Source: Triangularia verruculosa
Taxonomy: Eukaryota > Ascomycota > Sordariomycetes > Sordariales > Podosporaceae
DNA: 64,000 nucleotides
Reading direction: 5' to 3'
Assembly: GCA_033296885.1 (NCBI GenBank)
Contig: MU863876.1
Coordinates: forward strand, 496,001 to 560,000
Notes under the pieces: generated by a model
The model's database searches: none
What the model was told of the DNA's origin: nothing
The model's input: only the letters and a program-made list of their open reading frames with translations
Made by a program: the position numbers and the translations under genes
Shown: positions 21,312 to 31,057 of the stretch, in pieces
Position numbering within the stretch: position 1 is the first letter of the stretch
How the letters are laid out: every line of letters starts with the position of its first letter

Positions 21312-22695
21312 TTAAGCGCGGGACATGACACCCCAGGCACGGATGATGTTATCCGTGTAGCCAGCGAACAGAGTCTGGCCATCAGCGCTCCACGCAAGGG
21401 AGACGCACTCGGGCTCGCGGCTCTTCTTGCCAACGTTGGCGAAGTCGGGCTTGAGCTCGTCAACCTTGCTCTTCTTCTCGAGGTCGAAGATGATGATGCT
21501 GCTGGAGGTGGCAGCGCAGAGCCAGTAGCGGTTGGGGGAGAAGACGAGGGCGTGGATCTCGTCGTTGGCGTTGAGGGAGTAGAGGTGCTTGCTCTCGTTA
21601 AGATCCCAGAGCATGGTGGTACCGTCCTTGCCGCCGGAAGCGCAGAGAGATCCGTCAGGAGAGATGGTGACGGTGTTGATGTAACCGGTGTGGCCGATGT
21701 GGTCGGTCTGGAGCTTGCAGCTAGAAAGCTCCCAAACCTGTTTGCAGAGTCAGCATGGCAATCCTCCAAGCCCTCTCTAGCTTCTCTGCAATTGCTGTAG
21801 CTCAGTGCATGGTGAAATAGTTTGTCTCATGGCCCGGAGGCTCTGAAGTAGCAAATACTTTGGGTTGCAAAGCATCATCGCCACAGCAACTGCAGGATAT
21901 TTCCAAGTCCCACATACCTTAACGAGCTTGTCCCAGCCAGCAGAGACGATCACGGGGTTCTGGGGGTTGGGGGAGAAGCGAACGCAGGAAACCCAGTCGG
22001 AGTGGCCCTTGTCGGTGATGGTGAACTTGCAGTCACCGAGGGTGTTCCAGAGCTTGATGGAGCGGTCGCGGGAACCGGAGACGATCTGGCGGTTGTCGGC
22101 GGAGAAAGACACGGACAGAACGTCGTTGGTGTGGCCGACGAAACGGCGGGTGGTGGTGCCGGAGGAGAGCTCCCAGAGGCGGAGAGTCTTATCCCACGAG
22201 GCAGAGAGGGCATAAGCGCCATCCGACGAGATAACCTGCCATGCCAATCAGCACACTGCCCCTCCCTCTTCCTTTTGCTTCTGGCCCTTTCCAAGTTTTC
22301 AACGTACGCAGTCGGAGACGATGTGAGAGTGGCCGTGGAGAGACCGCTTGGGGTAACCATACTGGGTCTCATCGCGGGTGAGGTTCCAGATGATCAAGGT
22401 CTTGTCGCGGGAGGCGGACAGGAGCATGTTGGGGCTAATTCACTGGTGAGCGCATGTTCCTCGCGGGTTAGGATATCGGATTCGAGTGATTCGTACTTCT
22501 CCATCGAGGTGGCCAAGCTGGTGACCCAGCCATTCTGTAGCAGATAGTCAGCATCAATCATGTCATGTTGCTTGCCGTCTCTTCGTCGAGCACCATCATC
22601 GCCGGCAACGATGTCAAGATTCGGCGAATTCGAGGTCCAAGGGACAAACTTACGTGGCCCTCCAGGGTGCCCTTGAGGATGAGTTGCTCAGCCAT
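21312..22695 (-). CDS. cpc-2: RACK1-type WD40 scaffold protein (CPC-2)
   Basis: Five exons, complement of 21312..21737, 21918..22235, 22308..22434, 22497..22534 and 22654..22695, give exactly 316 aa, the usual RACK1 length. Seven WD40 blades are visible, with GH and WD pairs such as ASRDKTLIIWNLTRDE, SASWDKTLRLWEL and SGSRDRSIKLWN. The N-terminus MAEQLILKGTLEGHNGW and the sixth-to-seventh-blade linker KSREPECVSLAW are typical. RACK1 binds the small ribosomal subunit near the mRNA exit and links ribosomes to signalling. In Neurospora its orthologue, CPC-2, is needed for cross-pathway control of amino-acid synthesis. The 180-nt fourth intron (21738-21917) is longer than its neighbours and carries a box C/D snoRNA candidate. 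Confidence 0.97.
21786..21895 (-). ncRNA. Box C/D snoRNA candidate in RACK1 intron
   Basis: On the minus strand, a C box ATGATGC (21878-21872; consensus RUGAUGA) and a D box CTGA (21805-21802) are bracketed by a 16-bp terminal stem. The stem pairs 21880-21895 with 21786-21801, entirely Watson-Crick except two G-U pairs. The spacing of about 66 nt between the boxes is normal. An internal CAGA (21845-21842) can serve as D' box, and a CATGAGA-like C' box follows. The 13 nt ending at the D' box are complementary to GAAGUAGCAAAUA, which I recall as a conserved large-subunit rRNA stretch. The product would guide 2'-O-methylation in the nucleolus after splicing and debranching. Human RACK1 introns also host C/D snoRNAs. 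The target is from memory and unverified. Confidence 0.8.
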
Positions 22696-23259
22696 CTTGA
22701 TGTGCTTCCTGAGATGCAAGTATCTTGGGAAGAATGGTGAGCTTTTTCGCGGTGCCTCGAGTCGTCGGGGTCAGCAAGAAATCGGGGCGCTGCGGGTTCC
22801 TCTGGGAATTGCCAAAACTTTTGTGCGGCGAAAATAGGGTCCGATCGTGGGGTACACTTGCGTGCCGGTCCGCCAGCTTCTGAACAGCCACTCCCAGCTG
22901 GCGCAGCAGTGGGGCACCAGGCAAGCTCGGAGCGTGGTGGAGCTCGGATAGGCGGCGCCAGGACCATGATGTCTTTGCGCCTCGTTTGATAAGAGTCGAT
23001 AGCAGCTGATAAGGAATTGGATCTGGTGCACTGGGAGTCTGGGACGCGATAGGTATTGCAGCTAGCTCAAAATTCATTATAGATAAATCACATGATTCTG
23101 AATGCATCTATTCTCTAGAAAGTATGAATGGGGTATCATGATTCCGCCTTCCTGTCCTGTGTCCCAAGTGCCAAATAAAACACCAAACTCCTGATTGACC
23201 CCAGATCCTATTGTGTTCTTAAAACCAGAGTCCCATAGCTCTATACGCCCGCATTTCCC
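22696..23259. other. RACK1 upstream region and TAF8 3' flank
   Basis: 564 bp upstream of RACK1 and downstream of TAF8, both on the minus strand. It should hold the RACK1 promoter and leader. I could not single out one control site. Confidence 0.5.
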
Positions 23260-24396
23260 TTAACCCTTGCTAGAGATACCCTGAGCGGCAGCCATTGCTT
23301 TCCTGGCACCACTACGAGGGACTTCATGCCTAAAATAACGCTTCTCCGTGTTGACAATCATGCTGTGATCAGCAATCTCGAACCTGCCCTTCTCGCCATG
23401 CAAGCCTCCCGAAGCCACCTCTTTGCCGCTGGCCCTGGTGTCATCCTCGATGAACTCGCGCATGGCGGACTCCCACAGTTCATGACGCTCGCGTCGAGCT
23501 GGCTGAGACTGTGCCGAGGTCCAGACCTCCTTCTGCTTAGCGATCTTGGAGGCACGCATCAACCTTCTAAGAGCCGCCTCTCCTGCCTTTGCTTCCTTTG
23601 CCGCTGCCTCCCGCAGTTTCTTGGGGTCGCCATGGGGAATCTCCTCGGGGGCAAGTGGCCGCTGAGGTTGTGGTGTAGCTTGCGACCCGTTGAGCGTTTG
23701 GGATTGCGAATCCGAGGCAAAGCTCCCCCAGTCCTCGACAACCGTGGCTGTCTCAACCGTCTCGGGCGTGTATCGGTAGGTGTGAATACTGGGGAAAGCA
23801 GGAAACGACTTGGGAATGTAGGGCTTGGATTCCTTGTCGCGGGCGCCGTCCAGCTCTGCGCCGAGTATTGGCATGTCGACAAAGATGGCATCGCGCTCGG
23901 GAATCGGCTCGTACTCGGGTATCCTCTGTTTTCTGGGGATTGGATTCTTCTTGTGTGGTTCGAGCGCAGTAGTGGTGAGGTTGAAGAACGTTAGGGCGCG
24001 CTCAAAGTCGCGGGGAATGGGTTGTGAGCGACGGGCAGCATTGGCGTTGACCTTGACGGTCTCGAAGAGAGACTCGACATCTGATTTGCTTGTTAGAGCC
24101 CCGAATCCGTCATCTAGCACCGCCACGAGGTACCTACACTCTTCCACCATCGACGTGAACATCTCCATGGCCTCCTTCTTGGACGAATCGAATCCAACGT
24201 GATTCAGGGCGAGCGCAATGGCACGACGAAGCCCAGCACGCGCTATCTCCTCATGAGTGATGGACGGGGCGATTTGCAACGATTGGATTTTCTCGATCAG
24301 GGCTGAACTGGGGTCGGCCTCCTCGCTTCGTTGCCTCTTGGCTGGCAATTCATCGTCGGTAGGCTCGGCCGACCGTTTCCGGGTCTCGAGCTCCAT
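23260..24396 (-). CDS. TAF8: TFIID subunit 8 (TAF8)
   Basis: A single uninterrupted frame of 378 aa. The start at 24396 is the only ATG before the conserved region; in-frame codons further upstream contain no ATG. Residues 10-25 are a basic stretch with PAKRQR, a likely nuclear signal. A histone-fold domain of the TAF8/bromo-associated kind spans about residues 47-110 (ITHEEIARAGLRRAIALALN). The TAF8 C-terminal signature lies near residues 194-212 (IPKSFPAFPSIHTYRYTPE). The remaining C-terminus is charged, with an Ala/Lys-rich helix. TAF8 pairs with TAF10 through the histone fold and helps assemble TFIID for RNA polymerase II initiation. Its ATG is 559 bp from that of the LRR-kinase on the other strand. 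Confidence 0.88.
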   Translation of the reverse strand: MELETRKRSAEPTDDELPAKRQRSEEADPSSALIEKIQSLQIAPSITHEEIARAGLRRAIALALNHVGFDSSKKEAMEMFTSMVEECRYLVAVLDDGFGALTSKSDVESLFETVKVNANAARRSQPIPRDFERALTFFNLTTTALEPHKKNPIPRKQRIPEYEPIPERDAIFVDMPILGAELDGARDKESKPYIPKSFPAFPSIHTYRYTPETVETATVVEDWGSFASDSQSQTLNGSQATPQPQRPLAPEEIPHGDPKKLREAAAKEAKAGEAALRRLMRASKIAKQKEVWTSAQSQPARRERHELWESAMREFIEDDTRASGKEVASGGLHGEKGRFEIADHSMIVNTEKRYFRHEVPRSGARKAMAAAQGISSKG

Positions 24397-24955
24397 TTTG
24401 ATGGACTTGTATCGATAGACGGTATATGGAATCGATTTGATCGTAGTAGCCAGAAGGAGATGATTGGGGGACTTGTTGGGCCGCTCGCAACGGGACTGGC
24501 TTTGGCTGGAGATGGCCGACAAGGTTTGGCGTTGAGATTGGAGCAGTGGAAGATTGGAAGCGCAACCGAAGTCCGTCGGCGGATTCGATGTGAAGCACGG
24601 GCCACCACTGATGTAAAGAGCTCAAGAGCCGCGACGCTAGCTCCACGAGCCCCCCACTTGATACTTCAGCCTTGAACATCAACTCACTTTACGGCTTTTC
24701 TCTTTCTCTCAAATATTTTACGCGATTTACGCGCCTTCAGTCCCATAAAAAACAAAATCAAGAGACTCAAGATGGATATTTTCATGAATCTACATGTGAC
24801 TCCTAGCATGGCGTGTGGGGTAAAGGCGGGTGAGACGAGATGCCCAGCATGAGACCCGCTCTGGGGCTAGAAAATCGGAAGCCTCACCCGCCTCAACTTC
24901 AGCTCACTCAGCTTTTCATTCGGCGCAGTGATAACCCAACCAGGCACACATCACA
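24397..24955. promoter_or_regulatory. Divergent promoter, TAF8 and LRR-kinase
   Basis: 559 bp between two divergent start codons. It must hold both promoters. An AT-rich block at about 24690-24790 is the likely centre. No known motif is clear. Confidence 0.45.
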
Positions 24956-26365
24956 ATGAATGACGACGCGTACGACCTCGAAGCCCTTCAAAACGGCTCA
25001 CTCGCCAGCTCGAACCTCACAAAGTTCAAACTCACCCCCACGCCCTCCCTCACCGTCTTCCCTGATGAGATATTCTCACTCGGCCCCTCCCTAACCCACC
25101 TCGACCTCTCCAACACCAGCCTCTCCTCCCTCCCATCCAGATTCTCGACCCATCTCCCCAACCTCAAAATCCTCTTCCTTTCCAACTGCGCCTTCTCCAC
25201 CTTCCCCGACCTCTCGTCATGTCCCAACCTAGAGATGGTCGCCTTTCGGCACAACAACATGACCTCCCTGCCCGAAAACCACCTTCCCCCCAAACTCCGC
25301 TGGCTAATTCTCACTGACAACGCCATCCCCTCCCTCCCCACCTCCATCGGCAACTGCCCCAACCTCGAAAAGTGCCTGCTCGCCGGCAACAACCTCTCCA
25401 CGCTCCCATCCTCCCTCACCAGCTGCCAGAACCTCACCCTCCTCCGCCTCTCCGCCAACAACTTCACCACCCTCCCCAAATTTCTATTCTCTGCCTTTCC
25501 CAAGCTCTGCTACTTCAGCTTCGGCGGCAACCCCTGCTCCGTCTCCTCCCGAGCAAAACACAAACTCCCCTTTGGCCTCTTGGACATCCCGTATCCTTCT
25601 CTCACAATAGAATCCACCCTAGGCCAGGGCGCATCGGGGGTCATCTCCCTCGCCAGCTGGCAGCCCTCCCCGGACAACAGCGACTACACCGAGCCCGTAG
25701 CCGTCAAAATGTTCAAAGGCCATCTCACCAGCGACGGGCGACCAGAGGACGAGCTCGAAGCCGTTCTCCTCGCCGGCTCCCACGAGTCCCTCATTGGCGT
25801 CCTCGGAAAGGTGACCGAGTACCACCACGGGAGCGACTCCAAGGGCGGGATCGTCATGCAGCTTATTCCTGATACCTACAAGGTCTTGGGTTTGCCCCCG
25901 GATCTAGAGACTTGCACTAGAGACAGGTTTACAGATGAGCACAAGGGATGGGAGGTGGGAAAGGCGGTGGAGATGTTGACGGGGATTGCGTCGGCGGCGG
26001 AGCATTTACATCAGAAGAGGATCAGTCACGGGGATTTATACGCGCACAATGTTTTGGCCAGTAGAGAGGATGGACATGGGGTTTTGGGGGATTTTGGGGC
26101 GGGGAGTATCTATGGGGAGGAGGAGGATGGGGTGGAGAGATTGGAGGTGGCGGCGTTTGGGAGGTTGATTGGGGATGTGTTGGGGCTGGTTGGGGATGGG
26201 GAGGGGGAAGAGGGAAGGACGATGAAGAAGGGGTTGGAGGAGTTGAGGGAGAGGTGTGAAGGAGTGGTGGTGGAGGAGAGGCCGGATTTTGAGGAGGTGG
26301 TGGAACAATTGAGGGGGATGTTGGGGTGGAGGGGGATGATGAGGATTCCCGAGGTGCCAAATTGA
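24956..26365 (+). CDS. Leucine-rich repeat protein kinase, bacterial type
   Basis: An intronless gene of 469 aa. Residues 20-200 hold about seven leucine-rich repeats of the LxxLxLSxNxLxxLPxx kind. A protein-kinase-like domain follows from about residue 217: Gly-rich loop LGQGASGVISLA, VAVK lysine 251, catalytic loop SHGDLYAHNVL (Asp360, Asn365) and DFG at 379-381. The catalytic loop is HGD and not HRD. The C-lobe is short and Glu-rich. LRR-kinase proteins with this HGDLYAHN loop occur in bacteria such as Pseudomonas, as I remember them, and in scattered eukaryotes. This suggests gene transfer, though descent from a common ancestor is not excluded. There is no signal peptide or membrane helix, so it is cytosolic. 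Its substrate is unknown. Confidence 0.85.
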   Translation: MNDDAYDLEALQNGSLASSNLTKFKLTPTPSLTVFPDEIFSLGPSLTHLDLSNTSLSSLPSRFSTHLPNLKILFLSNCAFSTFPDLSSCPNLEMVAFRHNNMTSLPENHLPPKLRWLILTDNAIPSLPTSIGNCPNLEKCLLAGNNLSTLPSSLTSCQNLTLLRLSANNFTTLPKFLFSAFPKLCYFSFGGNPCSVSSRAKHKLPFGLLDIPYPSLTIESTLGQGASGVISLASWQPSPDNSDYTEPVAVKMFKGHLTSDGRPEDELEAVLLAGSHESLIGVLGKVTEYHHGSDSKGGIVMQLIPDTYKVLGLPPDLETCTRDRFTDEHKGWEVGKAVEMLTGIASAAEHLHQKRISHGDLYAHNVLASREDGHGVLGDFGAGSIYGEEEDGVERLEVAAFGRLIGDVLGLVGDGEGEEGRTMKKGLEELRERCEGVVVEERPDFEEVVEQLRGMLGWRGMMRIPEVPN

Positions 26366-27940
26366 ATCATGACTGTTGGAGGTTGTTTGGAAGGATGGAA
26401 ATATCGGCGACCTCGGGGTATAGGTCAAGACATGACGAAAATAGAAACCACAGAAACACACAGACCCCCTCTACCTTTGCTACATGTTTCCGTCCTCCCG
26501 TGATCGGATGGTGAAGATCCCTTCCGTCCGCCTTGGCCTCCTCGCACTGTTGTCCCTGCTTTGCTGCCAGCCAACTGCATATGATCATTCAGTGGATGGA
26601 TGCAGGAATGCTTCTCGTGTGGCCGGACTGCGTCTGCAATGCAGTGACAGTTCAACGCTCACCGCCGCTAGATGCTGCAGGTTTTTTTTGTCTGTGTTTG
26701 TTGTCCCTGTTTTTTGCTATTCAAGTGATGTGGAGTTGAAGGTCAGATAGTAGGCCATCTGCCGCTGCGCCATGCCGGTGCGTAAAACTGCAAAGGAAAG
26801 CTGGCTTCAACTCATCGAGACATCTTCTCTGGATGACAATGCAGCCCCTGACCGCCGCCGGCCGCATGTCTCTCCGTCATGTGAGCTCCCACACAGGCAA
26901 CACACAGACAGTTTTCGCTGCAGCGCATATGCATATATAGCCTGCCTATATCAGGTGGAGATTCCGTGTAGTGACAGGGAACGGAGCAGAGATGTCAAAT
27001 ATCATTCACCCTCTCCAGGTCTGGCGATGTAAATCTGGCATGCAAATCTCGCCCTGATGATAGACCGAGGCTGACAATGCTTTGACGTGAAGTGGATGGA
27101 GGGCGCTGGAGCTGGCTCCGGAGGTGCGTGGTTGGCCAACCGTCGAACATGCGGGGCAGGGGTCCTGTCAGTGCCATGGCGGTCAACTTCTTCGGCTCTT
27201 CTTTTTCTTTCTTCTTTTTGATTTGATCGTCAAGAAAAAGCCGTTACGGCTTGTGCTGTCCGCTGCTGCAGTGCTTGGCGAGGGCCTGGCAGGGCTAAGG
27301 TAGAATAGATTGCCGACCACTCAGCATCCGCAGAAGACGATTCAGATGCAGAGATGGACGTCGTATCGAGTTTTTTACCCCACCATCTTCCTCTCTCCCG
27401 TTTACACGTCCTCTCGTGCTTTTTATCGCCCACGGAGACTTTTGCTGTCTCTGCTGACCGGTTCCCCCAAGAGCAAAGCCCTGCGGAGGTGCCCGGCCCG
27501 ATGTAGAGTTGCGCCGTCCGTCCGATCGATTCAAATGCGCTTGGCCCTGATCTCTTTTCTGCCCTGTTTAACACCATCCGTTCTCAGTAGTGACTATACA
27601 TCCGGATACCTTACCCAGCCCCCCAAGCTAAGAGAAACGCCCCGCTACGGCCTGTGGATATCCGCCAGTGGACAGACTCCGATCCGAGAAGGTCAACCTC
27701 GGAGCAGACGGAGAGAAAGGAGTGAAACAGAGCCAGGCGCCACCACCGCGAACCATCCACCCGCTGCAACCTGACACGGCCGAGACTTGCCATGTCAACA
27801 ACGCGCCCTATGACTTGAATATTTCAGTATTTCTTTCCACCGGTGATGTTGAGCCGAAAAGTAGACAGTACTTGAATTGCTTCTCGTTTTGTTGACATCT
27901 CGACATAAACCACTGACAGTCTTCAGGTGTTTAAGACATC
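26366..27940. other. 1.6-kb intergenic, no gene seen
   Basis: It lies upstream of the fusion gene and downstream of the LRR-kinase gene. Short frames only, none with recognisable domains. No repeat longer than a simple T-tract. Confidence 0.55.
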
Positions 27941-30900
27941 ATGCGTCCCGCCTTCTCCATCAACCCTGCCGCCATCCCGGCGATACGTACCCGGAAGGCT
28001 CTTCTGGTCATCGACCTCCAAAACGACTTCATTGCCCCAGATGGAGCCCTGCCAGTGAGTGAGCCTGAAGACTTTGTGAAGCGGTCCCTTGAGCTGGTCA
28101 AAGCCTTCCGGGATTCTGGCGCCGGTGATGTGGTCTGGGTACGCAGCGAGTTTGAGCGACACCGCTCCTTGTCAGCCGAAGGAGAGCAAATCGTCACTGC
28201 CAACATGCCAATACGCCCACCGAGACCAGGCAACGCTCGGGGCCGTCCTCCCGCCTCGCGGGAACATGATGGTGCTGCCATGGAGGCCGACGAGGAGGCA
28301 TTCCTCAGCAATGGAGGAAGTCCGAAGAAGCCGTGTGTACGAAAGGGGACCAAAGGAGCCGAGCTTACCCCTGAAGCTCAGGAGGCCGTCGATTCCACCC
28401 GCGACATTGTCTTCACCAAGACACACTACAGCGCCTTTGCTTCAAGTCAACAAGAGCTGGTCCAGACATTGAGGCGTCGTTTCGTGACAGAGCTGTATGT
28501 GTGCGGTGCCCTGACCAACATCAGCATCTATGCGACGGCCTTGGACGCAGGCAGACACGGTTACGAGATGACGATTGTCGAGGACTGCTGTGGGTTTCGA
28601 AACCAGCTGCGGCACTTCAATGCTGTCAAACAGCTCGTACAGCTGACAGGCAGCGAGGTGATCAATGCCAACGCAGTCATTGAACAACTGCAGCCACCAC
28701 CCACCGACAACCGCTCGTCCGGGCTCTCGCCCTTCATCTCCAATATGCAGTTGCACCGGCCGAGTGGGTCTTTGACCACACCACCGAAAGACAAGGCTCC
28801 CGGACCCACCTCCACATCTGCCAAGACGGCGCTGCCTCCACCGGATCGGGGCATAAGCGGGCCAACCACCTCCGGTGCTGTCCCATGTCAACGCCCTGCG
28901 AAAGACACGCAGGTCGTCCAGCCACGACAACCAACACAAACGCCCTTGGAGGCCGAGTCAGACTCGTCGTCTTCTGATACCGAGAATGAGTCACCGCGGC
29001 GTGGCGATGCAAGCAATGCCACGACGAATAGGAGTCCCAAGCAGGGCGAGCTGTCGTTGAGCAGCCCAAAAGGTCCGCCCCGCGCCCCCGGCGCACCAAT
29101 CACTAAATCTGAGAATCCCACTAGGGTAAGAGCTCACGCCCGACTGCGGCTGCGGCACTCGAGTTCCGATAAAAGCTCCGCATCGCCGCCAAAGTCCTCT
29201 CCCAAAGCTGACCCTACTGCGCCTGTTGTGAAGGACTCGAACTCGACCGAGAAGAACGCCAGCCCTGACGAGCAGCGGGCCAAGAGGACCAAGATCGAGC
29301 CGGATTCTGGTACCGACAACATGGGGGAGCGAGACGATAGCACCAAGGTCGAGCCGGACCCGGAGGTTGAAAAGATTACCCAGCAGCTGAGCAACTCCAA
29401 GATTGGGGTAGATTCAGACCTTGAGAGGGACACCAAGGAGCCAGAGATCCCCAAGAACGAAGCTGATTCGGACGCCGTAGAGATGACCAGCAATCTCACC
29501 AGCACTGTGTCGGATCCCTACTGCGAAGGTGACACCCACCTCATCACCAACGTCCTCCCCCCAACCCTCGCCGCCGACGCCTTTGAACGTCTCCTGGAGG
29601 AGGTCAACTGGGCCGGCATGTCCCACATGGGCGGGGAGGTCCCCCGCCGTATAGCCGTCCAAGGCTCAGTCGACGCCGACGGCAACATGCCCGTCTACCG
29701 GCACCCCGCCGACGAATCACCCCCTCTCCTCCCCTTCTCCCCCACCGTCCTTGCCATCAAAACCGCCGTCGAAGCCCACCTCGGCCACCCCCTCAACCAC
29801 GTCCTCATCCAACACTACCGCGGCGGCAACGACTACATCAGCGAACACAGCGACAAAACCCTCGACGTCGTCCCCAGCTCCTTCATCGCCAACGTCTCCC
29901 TCGGCGCCGAACGAACCATGGTTTTCCGCACCAAGCGCCCCTCCAAACACCACCTCCCCTCCTCCCCAGACGACTCCCCAGAAACCAAATCCTCCCGCCA
30001 AATCCAGCGCTGCCCCCTCCCACACAACTCCCTCTTGCGAATGGGGCTCGCAACAAACAAAACCTGGCTCCACGCCATCCGCCAGGATAAACGACCCCCC
30101 ACCGCCAAAACCCCCTCCGAACTCTCCCACTCCTCCCACCGCATCTCCCTCACCTTCCGCCACATCGGAACCTTCATCAACCCCTCTCAAACCCTCATCT
30201 GGGGGCAGGGCTGCCCCTCCAAATCCTTTCCCACCGCCCAGCCCGTAATCAACGGCCAAACCCCCGAAGCAATCCACCTCCTCAAAGCCTTCTCCGCAGA
30301 AAACAACACCTCCGACTTTGTCTGGTCTTCCCATTACGGGGCAGGCTCCAACGTCCTGCACATGGGCACCCCGAAACGTTTCTCCCTCGGAAGCGACGAC
30401 CCCATCCCCAACGCCCGGGTCTTACTCGCCCTCGCCGAGCTGGGAATCTCCTGCGCCAAAGGCAGCATCACGGCCAATACCGACAGCCGATTCGAAGACA
30501 ACGACACCGCTCGCACGACTATTTCCAATCACAGCACTATACTGAGGTACCTCGACGCGGTGTACTCCTCCGGCCGCAAGTACGACCAGCTTTCTGCCTC
30601 CCACATCGCCAAGCGCTTTACCCTCCTCGATCGCGCGCTTGATTTCTACGAGAGGATCTGGAAGCCGATGAAGTCCACCATCGACATTGGGGCTCCTCCG
30701 GGGGTGGCGAAGACGAAGAGGGTCATGACGGTGTTGCTGTGGGAGGAACTTGATTTTTGGAATGGGGAGATAGGTAAACAAGAACAGCAACAAAAGTGGG
30801 TTTTGGGAGGGGAGACGGCGAGTCCGGTGGATTTTGCGCTTTGGCCGGTGCTGCACGATCTGGTGAGGGTGTGCGGGGAGGAGGGGGTGTTTGATGTTTG

Positions 30901-31057
30901 TTTTGGGAAGAGGGAGGATGATGCGAAAGAAGGGGAACCAAAAGAGGTGAGGCAAGGGAATTTAAAAAGGTACTACCACCGAGTGAAGGCCAGGCCTGGG
31001 GTGGGGGAGAGGGTGTTGGGGGTTTGGGAGGGGGGAGGGAAGGGGAGTGAGATGTAA
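27941..31057 (+). CDS. Isochorismatase-AlkB-GST-like three-domain fusion
   Basis: One intronless frame of 1038 aa. Residues 18-245 are an isochorismatase-like hydrolase: Asp25 in LVIDLQNDF, Lys160 in FTKTHYSAF, and the nucleophile site in CGALTNISIYATALDA. There the usual Cys is Ser195, so classical amidase chemistry is doubtful. A long charged Ser/Pro linker (about 250-520) follows. Next is a 2-oxoglutarate/Fe(II) dioxygenase of the AlkB class: His636 and Asp638 in EHSD, His711, and RISLTFR with Arg734 and Arg740. The last 270 residues resemble a GST C-terminal helical domain with little sign of an active site. AlkB enzymes reverse alkyl damage in DNA or RNA, or demethylate RNA. The sense strand changes from C-rich to G-rich near 30700. 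The domain calls are firm, the joint role is open. Confidence 0.82.
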   Translation: MRPAFSINPAAIPAIRTRKALLVIDLQNDFIAPDGALPVSEPEDFVKRSLELVKAFRDSGAGDVVWVRSEFERHRSLSAEGEQIVTANMPIRPPRPGNARGRPPASREHDGAAMEADEEAFLSNGGSPKKPCVRKGTKGAELTPEAQEAVDSTRDIVFTKTHYSAFASSQQELVQTLRRRFVTELYVCGALTNISIYATALDAGRHGYEMTIVEDCCGFRNQLRHFNAVKQLVQLTGSEVINANAVIEQLQPPPTDNRSSGLSPFISNMQLHRPSGSLTTPPKDKAPGPTSTSAKTALPPPDRGISGPTTSGAVPCQRPAKDTQVVQPRQPTQTPLEAESDSSSSDTENESPRRGDASNATTNRSPKQGELSLSSPKGPPRAPGAPITKSENPTRVRAHARLRLRHSSSDKSSASPPKSSPKADPTAPVVKDSNSTEKNASPDEQRAKRTKIEPDSGTDNMGERDDSTKVEPDPEVEKITQQLSNSKIGVDSDLERDTKEPEIPKNEADSDAVEMTSNLTSTVSDPYCEGDTHLITNVLPPTLAADAFERLLEEVNWAGMSHMGGEVPRRIAVQGSVDADGNMPVYRHPADESPPLLPFSPTVLAIKTAVEAHLGHPLNHVLIQHYRGGNDYISEHSDKTLDVVPSSFIANVSLGAERTMVFRTKRPSKHHLPSSPDDSPETKSSRQIQRCPLPHNSLLRMGLATNKTWLHAIRQDKRPPTAKTPSELSHSSHRISLTFRHIGTFINPSQTLIWGQGCPSKSFPTAQPVINGQTPEAIHLLKAFSAENNTSDFVWSSHYGAGSNVLHMGTPKRFSLGSDDPIPNARVLLALAELGISCAKGSITANTDSRFEDNDTARTTISNHSTILRYLDAVYSSGRKYDQLSASHIAKRFTLLDRALDFYERIWKPMKSTIDIGAPPGVAKTKRVMTVLLWEELDFWNGEIGKQEQQQKWVLGGETASPVDFALWPVLHDLVRVCGEEGVFDVCFGKREDDAKEGEPKEVRQGNLKRYYHRVKARPGVGERVLGVWEGGGKGSEM

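Noticed and set aside
20916..21800. A 294-codon plus-strand frame
   Set aside because: It is antisense to RACK1 exons, and its composition is explained by the WD40 codons on the other strand.
22535..22653. A second C/D snoRNA in the first RACK1 intron (ATGATGG and CTGA present)
   Set aside because: No terminal stem brackets the boxes, and the CTGA coincides with the likely branch point CTGAC.
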